From contig DDFY01000032.1 in the NCBI GenBank assembly GCA_002337385.1, positions 1 to 64,000 on the forward strand: a stretch of 64,000 bases of DNA, in the 5' to 3' direction. The position numbers and the translations under genes are program-made. The notes under the pieces were generated by a model. That model was not told where the DNA came from. It was given only the letters and a program-made list of their open reading frames with translations, and did not search any database. The DNA is from Erythrobacter sp. UBA1916 (lineage in GTDB: Bacteria; Pseudomonadota; Alphaproteobacteria; Sphingomonadales; Sphingomonadaceae). Positions 1 to 8,556 of the stretch are shown here, one piece after another; the stretch's first letter is position 1, and the number at the start of each line of letters is the position of its first letter.

Positions 1-258
1 AAATGTTCTGACGACGGACAATCTGGAGGTGCGATGGACGGGATTCGCGCAGGCTGATTGCGAAGGAGCGCCGACTGTGCCGGCTTCTGAGCGAAGCGAG
101 CCGCGATCTGCGTTGGCGCGGACGGAATTCGCGCGAATCGCCGAAGGAAGATGATTCGTTCCTTCCTTCAAGTTCTCTAAATGTTCTTTTTGTTTTCCTA
201 CAGGCTTCCTTCGCGGTTAGCCGGTGAGTCGATCACATCTAGAGATAAGGATTCGTCG
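1..258. other. Left-edge non-coding stretch
   Basis: I see no convincing gene here. A short inverted repeat (GAAGGAA at 143-149 with TTCCTTC at 159-165) could form a hairpin and may be the terminator of a gene lying to the left of the window. The 9-mer AAATGTTCT occurs at 2-10 offset by one from the very edge and again near 179, which may be chance. Shine-Dalgarno-like AAGG at 247-250 belongs to the next gene. Confidence 0.4.
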
Positions 259-750
259 ATGACCAACATGGCGCTCTTTGCCGAACAACAGGTTCGCGCC
301 GACCTCGCCCGGCTTCTTTTGGCCGCCGTCGAAGCAAGCGGTCGTGCCCGCTGCGACATCGCGCGCGACGCGCAGATCCATAAGGATGCCCTGCGCCGCG
401 TTCTTGCTGGCGAACGCTCGGCCAGCCTCGGTGAAGCCCTGCGCATTCTTGCCGCGTGCGGCGTCGCGCCGCACGCACACCTGCTCCTCTTCCTCGTCAG
501 CAGCGGCGATCACGCAATTGCGTGGTTGCAATCGGACCTCGCGCAGTTCTTCGAGAACTTTTCCGGCGAACTGCCTTCAGCGCTCGAGCGTGTCCTGGGC
601 AACCAGGTTCACGATGTGAAGCCGCGTTGGGCTAAGGGCACCGCGCATCGTGTTGCACGACTGCTCTCCGATCACATCGACGAGCTCGAACGCAAGGATG
701 CACTACTTGGCGATGTCTTCGCCGGGGCAGAAGGAGGCCATCGTGGGTGA
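259..750 (+). CDS. XRE-like helix-turn-helix DNA-binding protein
   Basis: A 163-residue protein whose first half reads as a helix-turn-helix: a stretch around residues 25-65 contains IARDAQIHKDALRRVLAGE followed by SLGEALRILAACG, typical of XRE/Cro-type domains in which a short helix pair is followed by a dimer helix. The second half has no family I recognise. An upstream in-frame ATG exists at 181, but the ATG at 259 is preceded by AAGG at 247-250 and is the better start. Its last codons overlap the GTG start of the AlpA-type gene, so the two are translationally coupled. Such pairs are usual at the edge of integrated elements, where they control excision or element genes; that role here is inference. 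Confidence 0.6.
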   Translation: MTNMALFAEQQVRADLARLLLAAVEASGRARCDIARDAQIHKDALRRVLAGERSASLGEALRILAACGVAPHAHLLLFLVSSGDHAIAWLQSDLAQFFENFSGELPSALERVLGNQVHDVKPRWAKGTAHRVARLLSDHIDELERKDALLGDVFAGAEGGHRG

Positions 751-970
751 AGAGATCGACAAGGGAGCGACCGAAGCCCGCAGGGTCACTCGCCTCATTC
801 GTTTGCCCGAAGTGCAGCACCGTGTCGGGCTAGGCCGTTCGACGATCTATCGTTGGATGGCTGAGGGGAAGTTTCCGAAGCCGGTGCAACTTGGAACTCG
901 CGCTGTTGCGTGGCGTGAAACTGACATCGATAGGTGGCTTGTAAGAGCCTCTGCAATTCCGTGTAAATGA
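743..970 (+). CDS. AlpA-type small transcriptional regulator
   Basis: A 75-residue protein with the hallmark AlpA/MerR-like winged motif: RLPEVQHRVGLGRSTIYRWM, then FPKPVQLGTRAVAW and a final WRETDIDRWL. AlpA-family proteins are small activators or excisionase-like factors of prophages and integrative elements. I chose GTG at 743 because a strong AAGGAGG lies at 731-737, five bases upstream, and the gene then overlaps the TGA of the preceding gene by a few bases. An ATG-started version from 650 or 713 would sit inside the upstream gene and lacks such a site. No integrase gene is in the window, so any element it belongs to must extend leftwards or be a remnant. Confidence 0.75.
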   Translation: MGEEIDKGATEARRVTRLIRLPEVQHRVGLGRSTIYRWMAEGKFPKPVQLGTRAVAWRETDIDRWLVRASAIPCK

Positions 971-1249
971 TTTTGCATGAAGGTCTAGGAGAACAGAAGA
1001 TATGAGTTCGCCATTGCCTTCTTCCTATTAACGATGAAAGTTGAATGCGTCTAGAAAACTAAAGGCTATTCACAGATTATCTTGCTGGGCGAACGATGGG
1101 GTCGCAGTCCTTCCAAATCATAGCTATCGTTAGCTATGGTATCGCGGTTACTTGTTTTCGCCAAATCGAAGCGTTTCCCGCAGCGCTTGCTCGAGTTAAC
1201 GTAAACAACAAGTTTCGCGGCGGCGCCCGCACTCCCGCACCGGAATCTG
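971..1249. other. Intergenic region with an 8-bp-arm inverted repeat
   Basis: No gene is supported. CATAGCTA at 1119-1126 and TAGCTATG at 1131-1138 form a perfect inverted repeat around TCGT, inside a relatively AT-rich stretch. It could be an operator for the neighbouring AlpA-type protein, a stem-loop, or part of an element boundary; nothing decides between these. A nine-codon reading frame near 1001 with a weak ribosome site is probably meaningless. Confidence 0.35.
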
Positions 1250-2206
1250 TCATTCCGCCTGTGTTTCACCCAGTGCGGGATCGTTGCCGGTAAGCACTGA
1301 GGCAACCGGATAGCCCCAGTCGGAGTATTTGCGTGCGATGATGCTTTTGAACGCCATGATTTCAGGCGTAAAATCACCGACTCGGTGGCTCATGATGATG
1401 GGCGATGTCGCCTGTTCGACCAGTTCGATGCAGCGCACGTCATGCTGGCGCGCCCGGCTGACGGATTCTGGAATGATTGCGTAACCTTCCTCGGCCGCGA
1501 CCAGCCCCAGCGCGATCTGTAATTCGCGCGCTTCGTTAACGGACTGCGGTTCGAGACCATTATCGCTGTAGTGCGAGAGCACCTGATCGGCATAGCTGGG
1601 CCGCGGATGCGAGGGATAGAGGATGAGCCGCCCCTTCGCGAGTTCGGCGAGCGGGATCGGTCCATCCTCCGCTTTGTGCTGGAACGACAAGGGCACGGCG
1701 GCGACAAGGGGTTCGTCGCGAAGAATGGTTCGGCGCACAGCCTGGTCATCAAAACGGATGCGTCCGAAACCGATATCGATGCGCCCATCCTTCAGCGCCG
1801 CGATCTGTTCAAAGGTCGTATTCTCGACCAGATTCAGTTCGACGTCGGGCAGTGCCTTACGAAATTCGCGGATTAGCGCGGGTAAGCGCGCATACATGAC
1901 GGAGGCGACGAAGCCGATGGTGAAGCGCCGCCGCTCGGTTGCAATGGCGGTCTGCATCATGTCCTGCATGTCTTCCATCCGCTGCAATATGCGCAGGGAT
2001 TGGTCATAGAACAGCGTGCCGAAGCTGGTGAGGGTGAGGGGGCGCGTGGATCGGTCAATCAGCTCCGCACCAAGCTCTTCTTCCAATTGCCTTATTGCGC
2101 GGCTAAGCGGGGGCTGCGCCATGTGCAGCCGCTCGGCGGCGCGGTTGAAATTGCGCTCGCTGGCCAGTGCCACGAAATAACGAAGCTGGCGCAAATCCAC
2201 GAACAT
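1250..2206 (-). CDS. LysR-type regulator, BenM/CatM-like (muconate-responsive)
   Basis: A 318-residue LysR-type regulator: an N-terminal winged helix-turn-helix (LRQLRYFVALASERNFNRAA, then PPLSRAIRQLEEELG) and a periplasmic-binding-like effector domain from about residue 90. It is divergent from catB and shares its promoter region. Regulators in this position in other bacteria (BenM, CatM, CatR) respond to cis,cis-muconate, some also to benzoate, and activate cat and ben genes while repressing themselves. The intergenic region carries the ATAC-N7-GTAT signature of these proteins, placed across this gene's own start codon, which suits autorepression. The precise subtype (BenM versus CatM) cannot be told from sequence reading alone. 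Confidence 0.88.
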   Translation of the reverse strand: MFVDLRQLRYFVALASERNFNRAAERLHMAQPPLSRAIRQLEEELGAELIDRSTRPLTLTSFGTLFYDQSLRILQRMEDMQDMMQTAIATERRRFTIGFVASVMYARLPALIREFRKALPDVELNLVENTTFEQIAALKDGRIDIGFGRIRFDDQAVRRTILRDEPLVAAVPLSFQHKAEDGPIPLAELAKGRLILYPSHPRPSYADQVLSHYSDNGLEPQSVNEARELQIALGLVAAEEGYAIIPESVSRARQHDVRCIELVEQATSPIIMSHRVGDFTPEIMAFKSIIARKYSDWGYPVASVLTGNDPALGETQAE

Positions 2207-2219
2207 ACCCTCTCGGTAT
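2205..2219 (+). promoter_or_regulatory. BenM/CatM-type operator ATAC-N7-GTAT
   Basis: ATAC at 2205-2208 and GTAT at 2216-2219 are separated by seven bases, the known recognition pattern of BenM/CatM LysR proteins. It overlaps the start codon of the regulator (2204-2206) and lies about 90 bases upstream of catB. AT-rich sequence with a possible minus-10 box follows at about 2230-2240. Confidence 0.7.
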
Positions 2220-2309
2220 CCTTGCGAGACTATAATAATCTTTGCTGCCTCGTTGCGTCCCTTTTACCTTTTCTTTTGAAAAGAACGCAAGAGAGGGTTT
2301 CCGAGCGCC

Positions 2310-3467
2310 ATGTCCGGCATCGAATCAGTCGATACCTTGATCATCGATCTTCCGACTATCCGCCCGCATGTGCTGGCGATGGCGACGATGCATCACCAGT
2401 CGATCGTGCTGGTCCGCATCCGCGATACCGACGGGGTCGAGGGCGTGGGCGAGGGCACCACCATCGGTGGCTTCAGCTATTGCGAGGAAAGCCCCGAGAG
2501 CACCAAGCTTGCCATCGACGATTACATGGCGGCCACGCTGATCGGCCGCGATCCGGCGCAGGTCGGCGCGATCATGGCCGACATCGCGCGGCACGTCGTG
2601 GGCAATCACATGGCCAAATGCGCGGTCGAGACCGCTTTGCTCGACCTGGTCGGCAAGCGTCTTGGCCTGCCCGTTTCCGAACTCATCGGCGGTGGCCGTC
2701 GCCGCGATCGCCTGCCGGTCGCATGGACGCTGGCGAGCGGCGATACGGCCAGGGATGTCGAGGAAGCCGGGCGCGTCCTTGCCGAACGCCGCCACAACAT
2801 CTTCAAGCTGAAGATCGGCAAGCGCGAAGTGCGCGAGGATGTTGCCCATGTCGCCGCGATCAAGCGCGCACTGGGTGACCGCGCCAGCGTGCGCGTCGAT
2901 GTCAACCAGGGCTGGAGCGAGGCGCAGGCGCATCTTGGAATGCGGCTGCTGCAGGACGCGGACATCGATCTTGTCGAGCAGCCGGTCAGGGGCAAGAACC
3001 ATGCCGCCATGACGCGGCTGTCCGCCGCGCATGGCATCCCGCTCATGGCGGATGAGGCGCTGCGCGGCCCCGCCGATGCCTTTGCGGTTGCCAGCACCGC
3101 CGGCGCGCGGGTGTTTGCGCTCAAGATCGCGCAGGCAGGCGGACTTTACGCCGCCCATGCGGTTGCCACCATCGCCAGCGCGGCGGGCATTGGCCTGTAT
3201 GGCGGCACCATGCTCGAAGCTGGCGTTGGCACAGTCGCCTCGGCGCAGCTTTTCTCGGTCCTGCCCGATCTCGAATGGGGCACCGAGCTGTTCGGCTCCT
3301 TGCTGGTCAGGGAAGACATTCTGGCAGAGCCGCTTCGCTATGCAGATTTCCATCTGGAGGTGCCGACCGGCCCCGGCCTCGGCATCGCGCTCGATGAGGA
3401 TCGCATTGAATTCTACCGGCGCGACCGTCCGCGTTCGCCCGCCCAATCCATCCCCGAAAAGGTGTGA
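2310..3467 (+). CDS. catB: Muconate cycloisomerase
   Basis: A 385-residue enolase-superfamily enzyme that converts cis,cis-muconate to muconolactone in the catechol ortho-cleavage pathway. The expected active-site residues are all visible: K166 and K168 in FKLKIG, metal ligands D197 (VDVNQ), E223 (LVEQP) and D248 (MADEA), the general acid/base K272 in ALKIAQAGG, and the late MLEAG glutamate. Length is normal for the family. It is the first gene of the run divergent from the LysR regulator. Its TGA lies just before the catC ATG, so the two are coupled. Close relatives (chloromuconate cycloisomerases) cannot be excluded, but the following CatC argues for the unsubstituted substrate. Confidence 0.93.
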   Translation: MSGIESVDTLIIDLPTIRPHVLAMATMHHQSIVLVRIRDTDGVEGVGEGTTIGGFSYCEESPESTKLAIDDYMAATLIGRDPAQVGAIMADIARHVVGNHMAKCAVETALLDLVGKRLGLPVSELIGGGRRRDRLPVAWTLASGDTARDVEEAGRVLAERRHNIFKLKIGKREVREDVAHVAAIKRALGDRASVRVDVNQGWSEAQAHLGMRLLQDADIDLVEQPVRGKNHAAMTRLSAAHGIPLMADEALRGPADAFAVASTAGARVFALKIAQAGGLYAAHAVATIASAAGIGLYGGTMLEAGVGTVASAQLFSVLPDLEWGTELFGSLLVREDILAEPLRYADFHLEVPTGPGLGIALDEDRIEFYRRDRPRSPAQSIPEKV

Positions 3468-3469
3468 CC

Positions 3470-3760
3470 ATGCTTTTCCAAGTCGAAATGGACGTAAATA
3501 TTCCGCTGGATTTCGATCCCGAGGAAGCTGCCGCGATCAAGGCAAGGGAAAAGGCCTATTCGCAGGGCCTGCAGGAATCGGGCAAGTGGCGCCACATCTG
3601 GCGCGTTGCCGGGCAATATTCGAACCTGTCGATCTTCGACGTGGAATCGTCGGAGGAACTGCACGGTATTTTGATGGGCCTGCCGCTCTATCCCTTCATG
3701 ACCATGCGCGTGACCGCCCTGTGCCGTCACCCGTCCTCTGTCCGCGAGGATGATAGCTGA
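3470..3760 (+). CDS. catC: Muconolactone delta-isomerase
   Basis: A 96-residue protein beginning MLFQVEMDVNIP, the usual opening and length of CatC, which isomerises muconolactone to 3-oxoadipate enol-lactone as a ring-shaped oligomer. The later IWRVAGQYSNLSIFDVES and LPLYPFM segments are also family-typical. The start was set at ATG 3470 with AAGG at 3459-3462 ahead of it; an in-frame GTG at 3464 overlaps the catB stop and would add only two residues. Its presence completes the ortho-cleavage pathway between CatB and the enol-lactone hydrolase encoded downstream. Confidence 0.93.
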   Translation: MLFQVEMDVNIPLDFDPEEAAAIKAREKAYSQGLQESGKWRHIWRVAGQYSNLSIFDVESSEELHGILMGLPLYPFMTMRVTALCRHPSSVREDDS

Positions 3761-3842
3761 TCCCCACGGCCCCGCGGCCATACCCCAACACGCCCGCCCA
3801 GAAGCCTGAACGGCGCGCCAGAATAAAAATCAGGAGAGTCCC

Positions 3843-4736
3843 ATGGATACCAGTTTCGTCAAGACCGCACCGATCCAGCAATTGCTCGACCGCGTGGCCG
3901 GCATCGGTGCCGAAGGCGGCAATGACCGGTTGAAGGCCATCGTGCGCGAGATTGTCGAGCAACTGATGGAGACCATCGTGCGCCACGACATTACCGAGGA
4001 CGAGCTGTGGACCGCGGTCAACTACCTCCAGAACGGGGCGCAGGAATTCGGCCTCTTGATGCCGGGCATCGGTCTTGAACATTTCGTGGATCTTTACCTT
4101 GATGCCAAGGACGAGGAAGCCGGCCGCACCGGCGGCACGCCGCGCACCATCGAAGGCCCGCTCTATGTCGAAGGCGCACCGCTGGTCGATAGCGGCGCGA
4201 ACCTGACCGACGATGCCGATGACACCGATACGCTTTACATGAGCGGGCGGGTAATGGGCCCCGACGGAGAGCCGGTGAAGGGCGCGATCCTTCACGTCTG
4301 GCACGCCAATTCAAAGGGCTTCTATTCGCATTTCGACCCCACCGGCGAGCAGACATCCTATAATAATCGCCGTAGGCTGCAGCTGCCCGACGATGGCAGC
4401 TATTCGTTCCAGTCCAAGATGCCGAGCGGGTACAGCGTGCCCCCGGGTGGCGCGTCCGACGTGCTGATGAGCGCGCTGGGCCGTCACGGCAATCGCCCTG
4501 CCCATGTGCATTTCTTTGTCGAGGCGCCGGGCTATCGCCGCCTGACCACGCAGATCAATTTCGGCGACGATCCGTTTGCCGCCGACGATTTCGCCTTCGG
4601 CACGCGCGAAGGGCTGCTGCCCGTCCCCAACCGCCAGGGCGACACCGCGCAGATCGGGTTCGATTTCGTGCTGCAGCGCGCCGACGACAGCGAAGAGGAA
4701 GCGCTGTCGGCCCGCAAGCGTCTCGCCATCGCCTGA
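3843..4736 (+). CDS. catA: Catechol 1,2-dioxygenase
   Basis: A 297-residue intradiol dioxygenase that opens catechol to cis,cis-muconate using non-haem Fe(III). The four iron ligands are visible: Y161 (GFYSHF), Y197 (SGYSVPPGG), H221 and H223 (RPAHVHF), each offset by the same three residues from the Acinetobacter enzyme. An N-terminal helical dimerisation region (residues 1-105) precedes the beta-sandwich, which starts around EGPLYVEGAP. A good AGGAG lies about eight bases before the ATG. Order catB-catC-catA, then benA, places it in the middle of the same run. Confidence 0.95.
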   Translation: MDTSFVKTAPIQQLLDRVAGIGAEGGNDRLKAIVREIVEQLMETIVRHDITEDELWTAVNYLQNGAQEFGLLMPGIGLEHFVDLYLDAKDEEAGRTGGTPRTIEGPLYVEGAPLVDSGANLTDDADDTDTLYMSGRVMGPDGEPVKGAILHVWHANSKGFYSHFDPTGEQTSYNNRRRLQLPDDGSYSFQSKMPSGYSVPPGGASDVLMSALGRHGNRPAHVHFFVEAPGYRRLTTQINFGDDPFAADDFAFGTREGLLPVPNRQGDTAQIGFDFVLQRADDSEEEALSARKRLAIA

Positions 4737-4760
4737 TCGCGCTGGCCCAGACCTTCCCCA

Positions 4761-4793
4761 GTCCGGAGCGCTGCCCCCAAGGGCGCTCCGGAC
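4761..4793 (+). promoter_or_regulatory. Intercistronic stem-loop between catA and benA
   Basis: GTCCGGAGCGC at 4761-4771 pairs perfectly with GCGCTCCGGAC at 4783-4793 across an 11-base loop. There is no T-run afterwards, so it is more likely a transcript-processing or partial attenuation hairpin between the cat and ben halves than a full terminator. Confidence 0.6.
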
Positions 4794-4823
4794 AAACCAG
4801 AAAAATCGACCGGGAGAAACCCC

Positions 4824-6212
4824 ATGACCACGCTTCGCGAACGCCTCGAAACCGCTATCGTCGACGATCCCGAAACCGGCGTCTTCAAATGCCGCCGCGA
4901 CGTCTTCACCGATCCCGAAATGTTCGAGCTGGAGATGAAGTACCTGTTCGAAAAGAACTGGGTCTATCTGGCGCATGAAAGCCAGATTCCCGAACCGAAC
5001 GATTATTTCGCCACCTGGATCGGGCGTCAGCCGATCATCATTACCCGCGACAAGGATGGCGAGCTGCACGCCGTCATCAACGCGTGCGCGCATCGCGGCG
5101 CGACCTTGTGCCGGAAAAAGCGCGGCAACAAGGGCAGCTTCACCTGCCAGTTCCATGGCTGGACGTTCAAGAACGACGGTCGCCTGCTGAAGGTCAAGGA
5201 CGGCAAGACCGGCGCTTACCCCGAAGCGTTCGACACCGACGGTTCGCACAACCTCACCAAGGTCGCGAAGTTCGAGAATTATCGCGGTTTCCTGTTCGGC
5301 AGCCTGTCCGAAGACGTGCTGCCTCTGGAAGAGCATCTGGGCACCACGACCAAGATCATCGATCAGATCGTCGATCAGTCCGAGGACGGGCTGGAAGTGC
5401 TGCGCGGCAATTCCACCTATGTCTATGACGGCAACTGGAAGCTGCAGATGGAAAACGGGGCCGATGGGTATCACGTCAGCTCGGTTCACTGGAACTATTC
5501 GGCCACGATGGGCCGCCGCAATTACGAGGCCGAGGGCACGCGCACGGTCGATGCCAATGGCTGGTCGAAGAGCGTGGGCGGTGTCTATGGCTTCGACCAT
5601 GGCCACATCTTGTTGTGGACCAATGTGATGAACCCCGAAGTGCGCCCCAATTACGGCCAGCGCGAAGGGATGGAAGCACGGCTCGGCAAGGAGCAGGCCG
5701 GTTTCATCCTCGACCAGACGCGTAATCTGGGCGTTTATCCCAATGTCTATATCATGGACCAGTTCTCAACCCAGATCCGGGTCGTGCGGCCGATCAGCGT
5801 GAACAAGACCGAGGTAACGATCTATTGCTTCGCGCCCAAGGGCGAGGCCGCGGAGGAGCGCCGTATCCGCATCCGCCAGTATGAGGATTTCTTCAACGTA
5901 TCGGGCATGGGCACGCCCGACGATCTCGAAGAGTTCCGTGCCTGTCAGACCGCTTATGAAGGTGCGGGCGAATTGTGGAATGACCTGTCGCGCGGGGCGA
6001 CCCGCTGGCAGGAAGGGCCGGACGATAATGCAAAAGCGATGGGCCTTGAACCGCTGCTCAGTGCCGACCGCGCAGCCGACGAAGGGCTGTTCGTGCGCCA
6101 GCATGAATTCTGGGCGCAGGCATTGCTCAACGCGCTCGACAAATATGGCGATCCCGATGGCCCGGGCACCGCGCATCCCGGAAAAGCCGATCAGCTGAGG
6201 GCGGTGGCATGA
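4824..6212 (+). CDS. benA: Benzoate 1,2-dioxygenase large (alpha) subunit
   Basis: A 462-residue Rieske ring-hydroxylating oxygenase alpha subunit. The Rieske 2Fe-2S ligands are C88-x-H90 and C108-x2-H111; the mononuclear iron site lies in NGADGYHVSSVHW with H217 and H222. With BenB and BenC it adds O2 to benzoate, giving a cis-diol carboxylate. The product is the substrate of BenD encoded downstream. It overlaps benB by four bases (ATGA). The toluate enzymes XylX are close relatives, but the catechol ortho-cleavage genes beside it favour benzoate. Confidence 0.93.
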   Translation: MTTLRERLETAIVDDPETGVFKCRRDVFTDPEMFELEMKYLFEKNWVYLAHESQIPEPNDYFATWIGRQPIIITRDKDGELHAVINACAHRGATLCRKKRGNKGSFTCQFHGWTFKNDGRLLKVKDGKTGAYPEAFDTDGSHNLTKVAKFENYRGFLFGSLSEDVLPLEEHLGTTTKIIDQIVDQSEDGLEVLRGNSTYVYDGNWKLQMENGADGYHVSSVHWNYSATMGRRNYEAEGTRTVDANGWSKSVGGVYGFDHGHILLWTNVMNPEVRPNYGQREGMEARLGKEQAGFILDQTRNLGVYPNVYIMDQFSTQIRVVRPISVNKTEVTIYCFAPKGEAAEERRIRIRQYEDFFNVSGMGTPDDLEEFRACQTAYEGAGELWNDLSRGATRWQEGPDDNAKAMGLEPLLSADRAADEGLFVRQHEFWAQALLNALDKYGDPDGPGTAHPGKADQLRAVA

Positions 6213-6691
6213 CCTATCAGGACGTTCTCGATTTCCTCTACCGCGAGGCGCGGCTGCTGGACGACCGGCAGTGGGATGAATGGCTGACGCTCTATTCCGA
6301 AAAAGTCGTCTATTGGATGCCCGCGTGGGACGATGACGACCAGCTCGTCGAAGACCCGCAGAGCGAGATCTCGCTGATCTACTACCCGAACCGCGAGGGA
6401 CTGGAGGATCGCATCTTCCGCATCAAGACCGAGCGTTCGGGCGCGACCATGCCCGAACCGCGCACCAACCATGCCATCACCAATGTGGAGATTGTGGCAG
6501 AGCGCGGGGGCGAGATCGACGTGCGCTTCAACTGGCACACACTCAGCCACCGCTACAAGGAAACGCAAGGGTTCTTCGGCACCAGCTTCTACACCATCGC
6601 GACCGATGGAGAGACGCCGCTGATCACGAACAAGAAGATCGTGCTGAAGAACGATTACATTCACCAGGTGATCGACATCTACCACGTCTGA
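6209..6691 (+). CDS. benB: Benzoate 1,2-dioxygenase small (beta) subunit
   Basis: A 160-residue beta subunit of the NTF2-like fold, with the family-typical opening of DVLDFLYREARLLDDRQWDE and WLTLYSE, followed by VVYWMPAW. It has no catalytic metals of its own; in this family it supports the alpha3beta3 assembly. Its ATG overlaps the TGA of benA in an ATGA, so the subunits are translated together. An intergenic stretch of 37 bases with a small GC-rich hairpin separates it from benC. Confidence 0.93.
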   Translation: MTYQDVLDFLYREARLLDDRQWDEWLTLYSEKVVYWMPAWDDDDQLVEDPQSEISLIYYPNREGLEDRIFRIKTERSGATMPEPRTNHAITNVEIVAERGGEIDVRFNWHTLSHRYKETQGFFGTSFYTIATDGETPLITNKKIVLKNDYIHQVIDIYHV

Positions 6692-6728
6692 TCCCGCAGC
6701 GTCCCGCAAGCGGGCCGAAAGGCCGAAC

Positions 6729-7757
6729 ATGGCATATAAGATCGCATTGAACTTCGAGGACGGGATCACCCGTTTCATCGAATGCAATCCCGGCGAAACG
6801 GTGCTCGACGCCGCCTATCGCCACAAGGTCAACCTGCCGATGGACTGCTCCGACGGCGTATGCGGCACGTGCAAGTGCCGCGTCGAGACGGGCGAGTTCG
6901 ATCTGGGCGACGATTACATCGACGAGGCGCTGAGCGACGAGGAAGCCGCCGAAGGCATCGTCCTCACCTGCCAGATGGAGGTGTCGTCCGACTGCGTGCT
7001 GCAGGTCCCCGTGCCGTCATCGGCGTGCAAGCTGAAACCGGCCGAGCACACCGGCACCATATCGGCGATCGAAATGGCGTCGGGCAGCACAATCGTGCTG
7101 AAGCTGGCGCTGGACGACCCCGAGGCGTTCGCTTTCCTGCCCGGGCAATATGTGAACCTCACCGTTCCCGGAACCGGCCAGCACCGCGCCTATAGCTTCA
7201 GCTCGAAGCCCGGCGCGGCAGAGGCGAGCTTCCTTATCCGCAACATCCCCGACGGGATGATGAGCACATGGCTGTCCGAACAGGCCAAGGCGGGTATTTC
7301 GATGACGATGGTCGGGCCAAGCGGCAGCTTTTTCCTGCGCGAGGTAGACCGTCCGGTGGTGATGCTGGCGGGAGGCACCGGACTGGCCCCGATCCTGTCG
7401 ATGCTCGAAGTGATGGCAGATAGCGGCACCGATCAGCCGGTTCACCTGATCTATGGCGTCACCAACGATGGCGACATGGTCGAATGCGACCGGATCGAGG
7501 CGCTGGCCGGCCGCATGCCGACGCTGACATGGGCCGCTTGCGTCGCGGACACGGATACGGCGTACCCGCTAAAGGGCTATGTCACCGATCATCTCTTGGA
7601 TGAGCATCTGAACGCGGGTGATTGCGATATTTATCTGTGCGGCCCGCCGCCGATGGTGGAAGCGGTGCGCCAGTTCCTGCGCGACAAGGGCGTGACCCCT
7701 GCGCATTTCCATTACGAGAAATTCGCACCCAGCGAATTGGAAAGCGAACCGGCATGA
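6729..7757 (+). CDS. benC: Benzoate dioxygenase reductase (ferredoxin-NADH reductase)
   Basis: A 342-residue one-chain reductase carrying electrons from NADH to BenAB. An N-terminal plant-type 2Fe-2S domain uses C40, C45, C48 and C81. It is followed by an FAD domain (RAYSFSS flavin motif) and a C-terminal NAD domain (GGTGLAPILSML; CGPPPMV near the end). This domain order is that of class IB oxygenase reductases such as BenC and XylZ. Its last bases overlap the benD start in an ATGA. Confidence 0.93.
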   Translation: MAYKIALNFEDGITRFIECNPGETVLDAAYRHKVNLPMDCSDGVCGTCKCRVETGEFDLGDDYIDEALSDEEAAEGIVLTCQMEVSSDCVLQVPVPSSACKLKPAEHTGTISAIEMASGSTIVLKLALDDPEAFAFLPGQYVNLTVPGTGQHRAYSFSSKPGAAEASFLIRNIPDGMMSTWLSEQAKAGISMTMVGPSGSFFLREVDRPVVMLAGGTGLAPILSMLEVMADSGTDQPVHLIYGVTNDGDMVECDRIEALAGRMPTLTWAACVADTDTAYPLKGYVTDHLLDEHLNAGDCDIYLCGPPPMVEAVRQFLRDKGVTPAHFHYEKFAPSELESEPA

Positions 7758-8530
7758 TCTTCGCCGATCGCTTTGCGGACAAGCGGATGGTGGTGACCGG
7801 CGCGGCACAGGGCATCGGTCGCGGCGTGGCCCTGCGCGCTGCCGCCGAAGGGGCCGAGGCGCTGCTGGTCGACCGCGCCGATTTCGTCGCCGATGTCGCG
7901 GAAGAGGCGGGCGGGAAGGCACATCACTTCTGCTGCGACCTCGAAACCGCGCAGGGCGCTGCCGATGCCGCTGCCGAAGCGCTGCGCGTAATGGGCGGCA
8001 TCGACATCTGGATCAACAATGTCGGCGGCGCGATCCGCATGCGTCCCTTTGCCGATTTCGAGGCCGGCCAGATCGACGCGGAAATCCGCCGATCCCTGAT
8101 GCCCACGCTCTATTGCTGCCACGCAGTGCTGCCCGCCATGCTGGAGCAGGGCGCGGGCACCATCGTCAATGTGTCGTCGAATGCGACGCGCGGCATTCAC
8201 CGCGTTCCCTATTCGGCGGCAAAGGGCGGCATCAACGCGCTGACCCAGAGCCTTGCGATGGAGGTTTCGGGCAAGGGCGTGCGCGTGGTCGCAACCGCTC
8301 CGGGCGGCACCAGCGCGCCCGAACGGCGCGTGCCGCGCAATCCCGATGGCGACGATGCGCGCGAACAGCAGTGGATGGCGCAGGCGGTGGAGCAGGTGAA
8401 AGGCTCTACCTTCATGAACCGCTATGGCACTTTGGACGAACAGATCGCGCCGATCCTGTTCCTCGCCTCGGACGAGGCATCCTATATCACCGGCAGCGTG
8501 CTTCCCGTGGCCGGCGGCGACCTTGGTTAA
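7754..8530 (+). CDS. benD: Benzoate cis-diol dehydrogenase (SDR)
   Basis: A 258-residue short-chain dehydrogenase with the TGAAQGIG nucleotide site near the N-terminus, NNVGG, and the YSAAKGG catalytic Tyr/Lys. It oxidises the dihydrodiol carboxylate from BenABC to catechol with loss of CO2. A longer in-frame reading exists from 7622, but the ATG at 7754 overlaps the benC stop by four bases and gives the normal family length. It closes the benABCD block. Confidence 0.92.
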   Translation: MIFADRFADKRMVVTGAAQGIGRGVALRAAAEGAEALLVDRADFVADVAEEAGGKAHHFCCDLETAQGAADAAAEALRVMGGIDIWINNVGGAIRMRPFADFEAGQIDAEIRRSLMPTLYCCHAVLPAMLEQGAGTIVNVSSNATRGIHRVPYSAAKGGINALTQSLAMEVSGKGVRVVATAPGGTSAPERRVPRNPDGDDAREQQWMAQAVEQVKGSTFMNRYGTLDEQIAPILFLASDEASYITGSVLPVAGGDLG

Positions 8531-8556
8531 AGGTCGGGCACGATGAAAGACCAGCA

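Noticed and set aside
2..187. AAATGTTCT near the left edge and near 179 as element direct repeats
   Set aside because: Nine bases are too short to support an insertion without other evidence.
4311..5606. 431-residue minus-strand frame over catA/benA
   Set aside because: Antisense shadow of benA and catA, whose plus-strand products have complete catalytic motifs.
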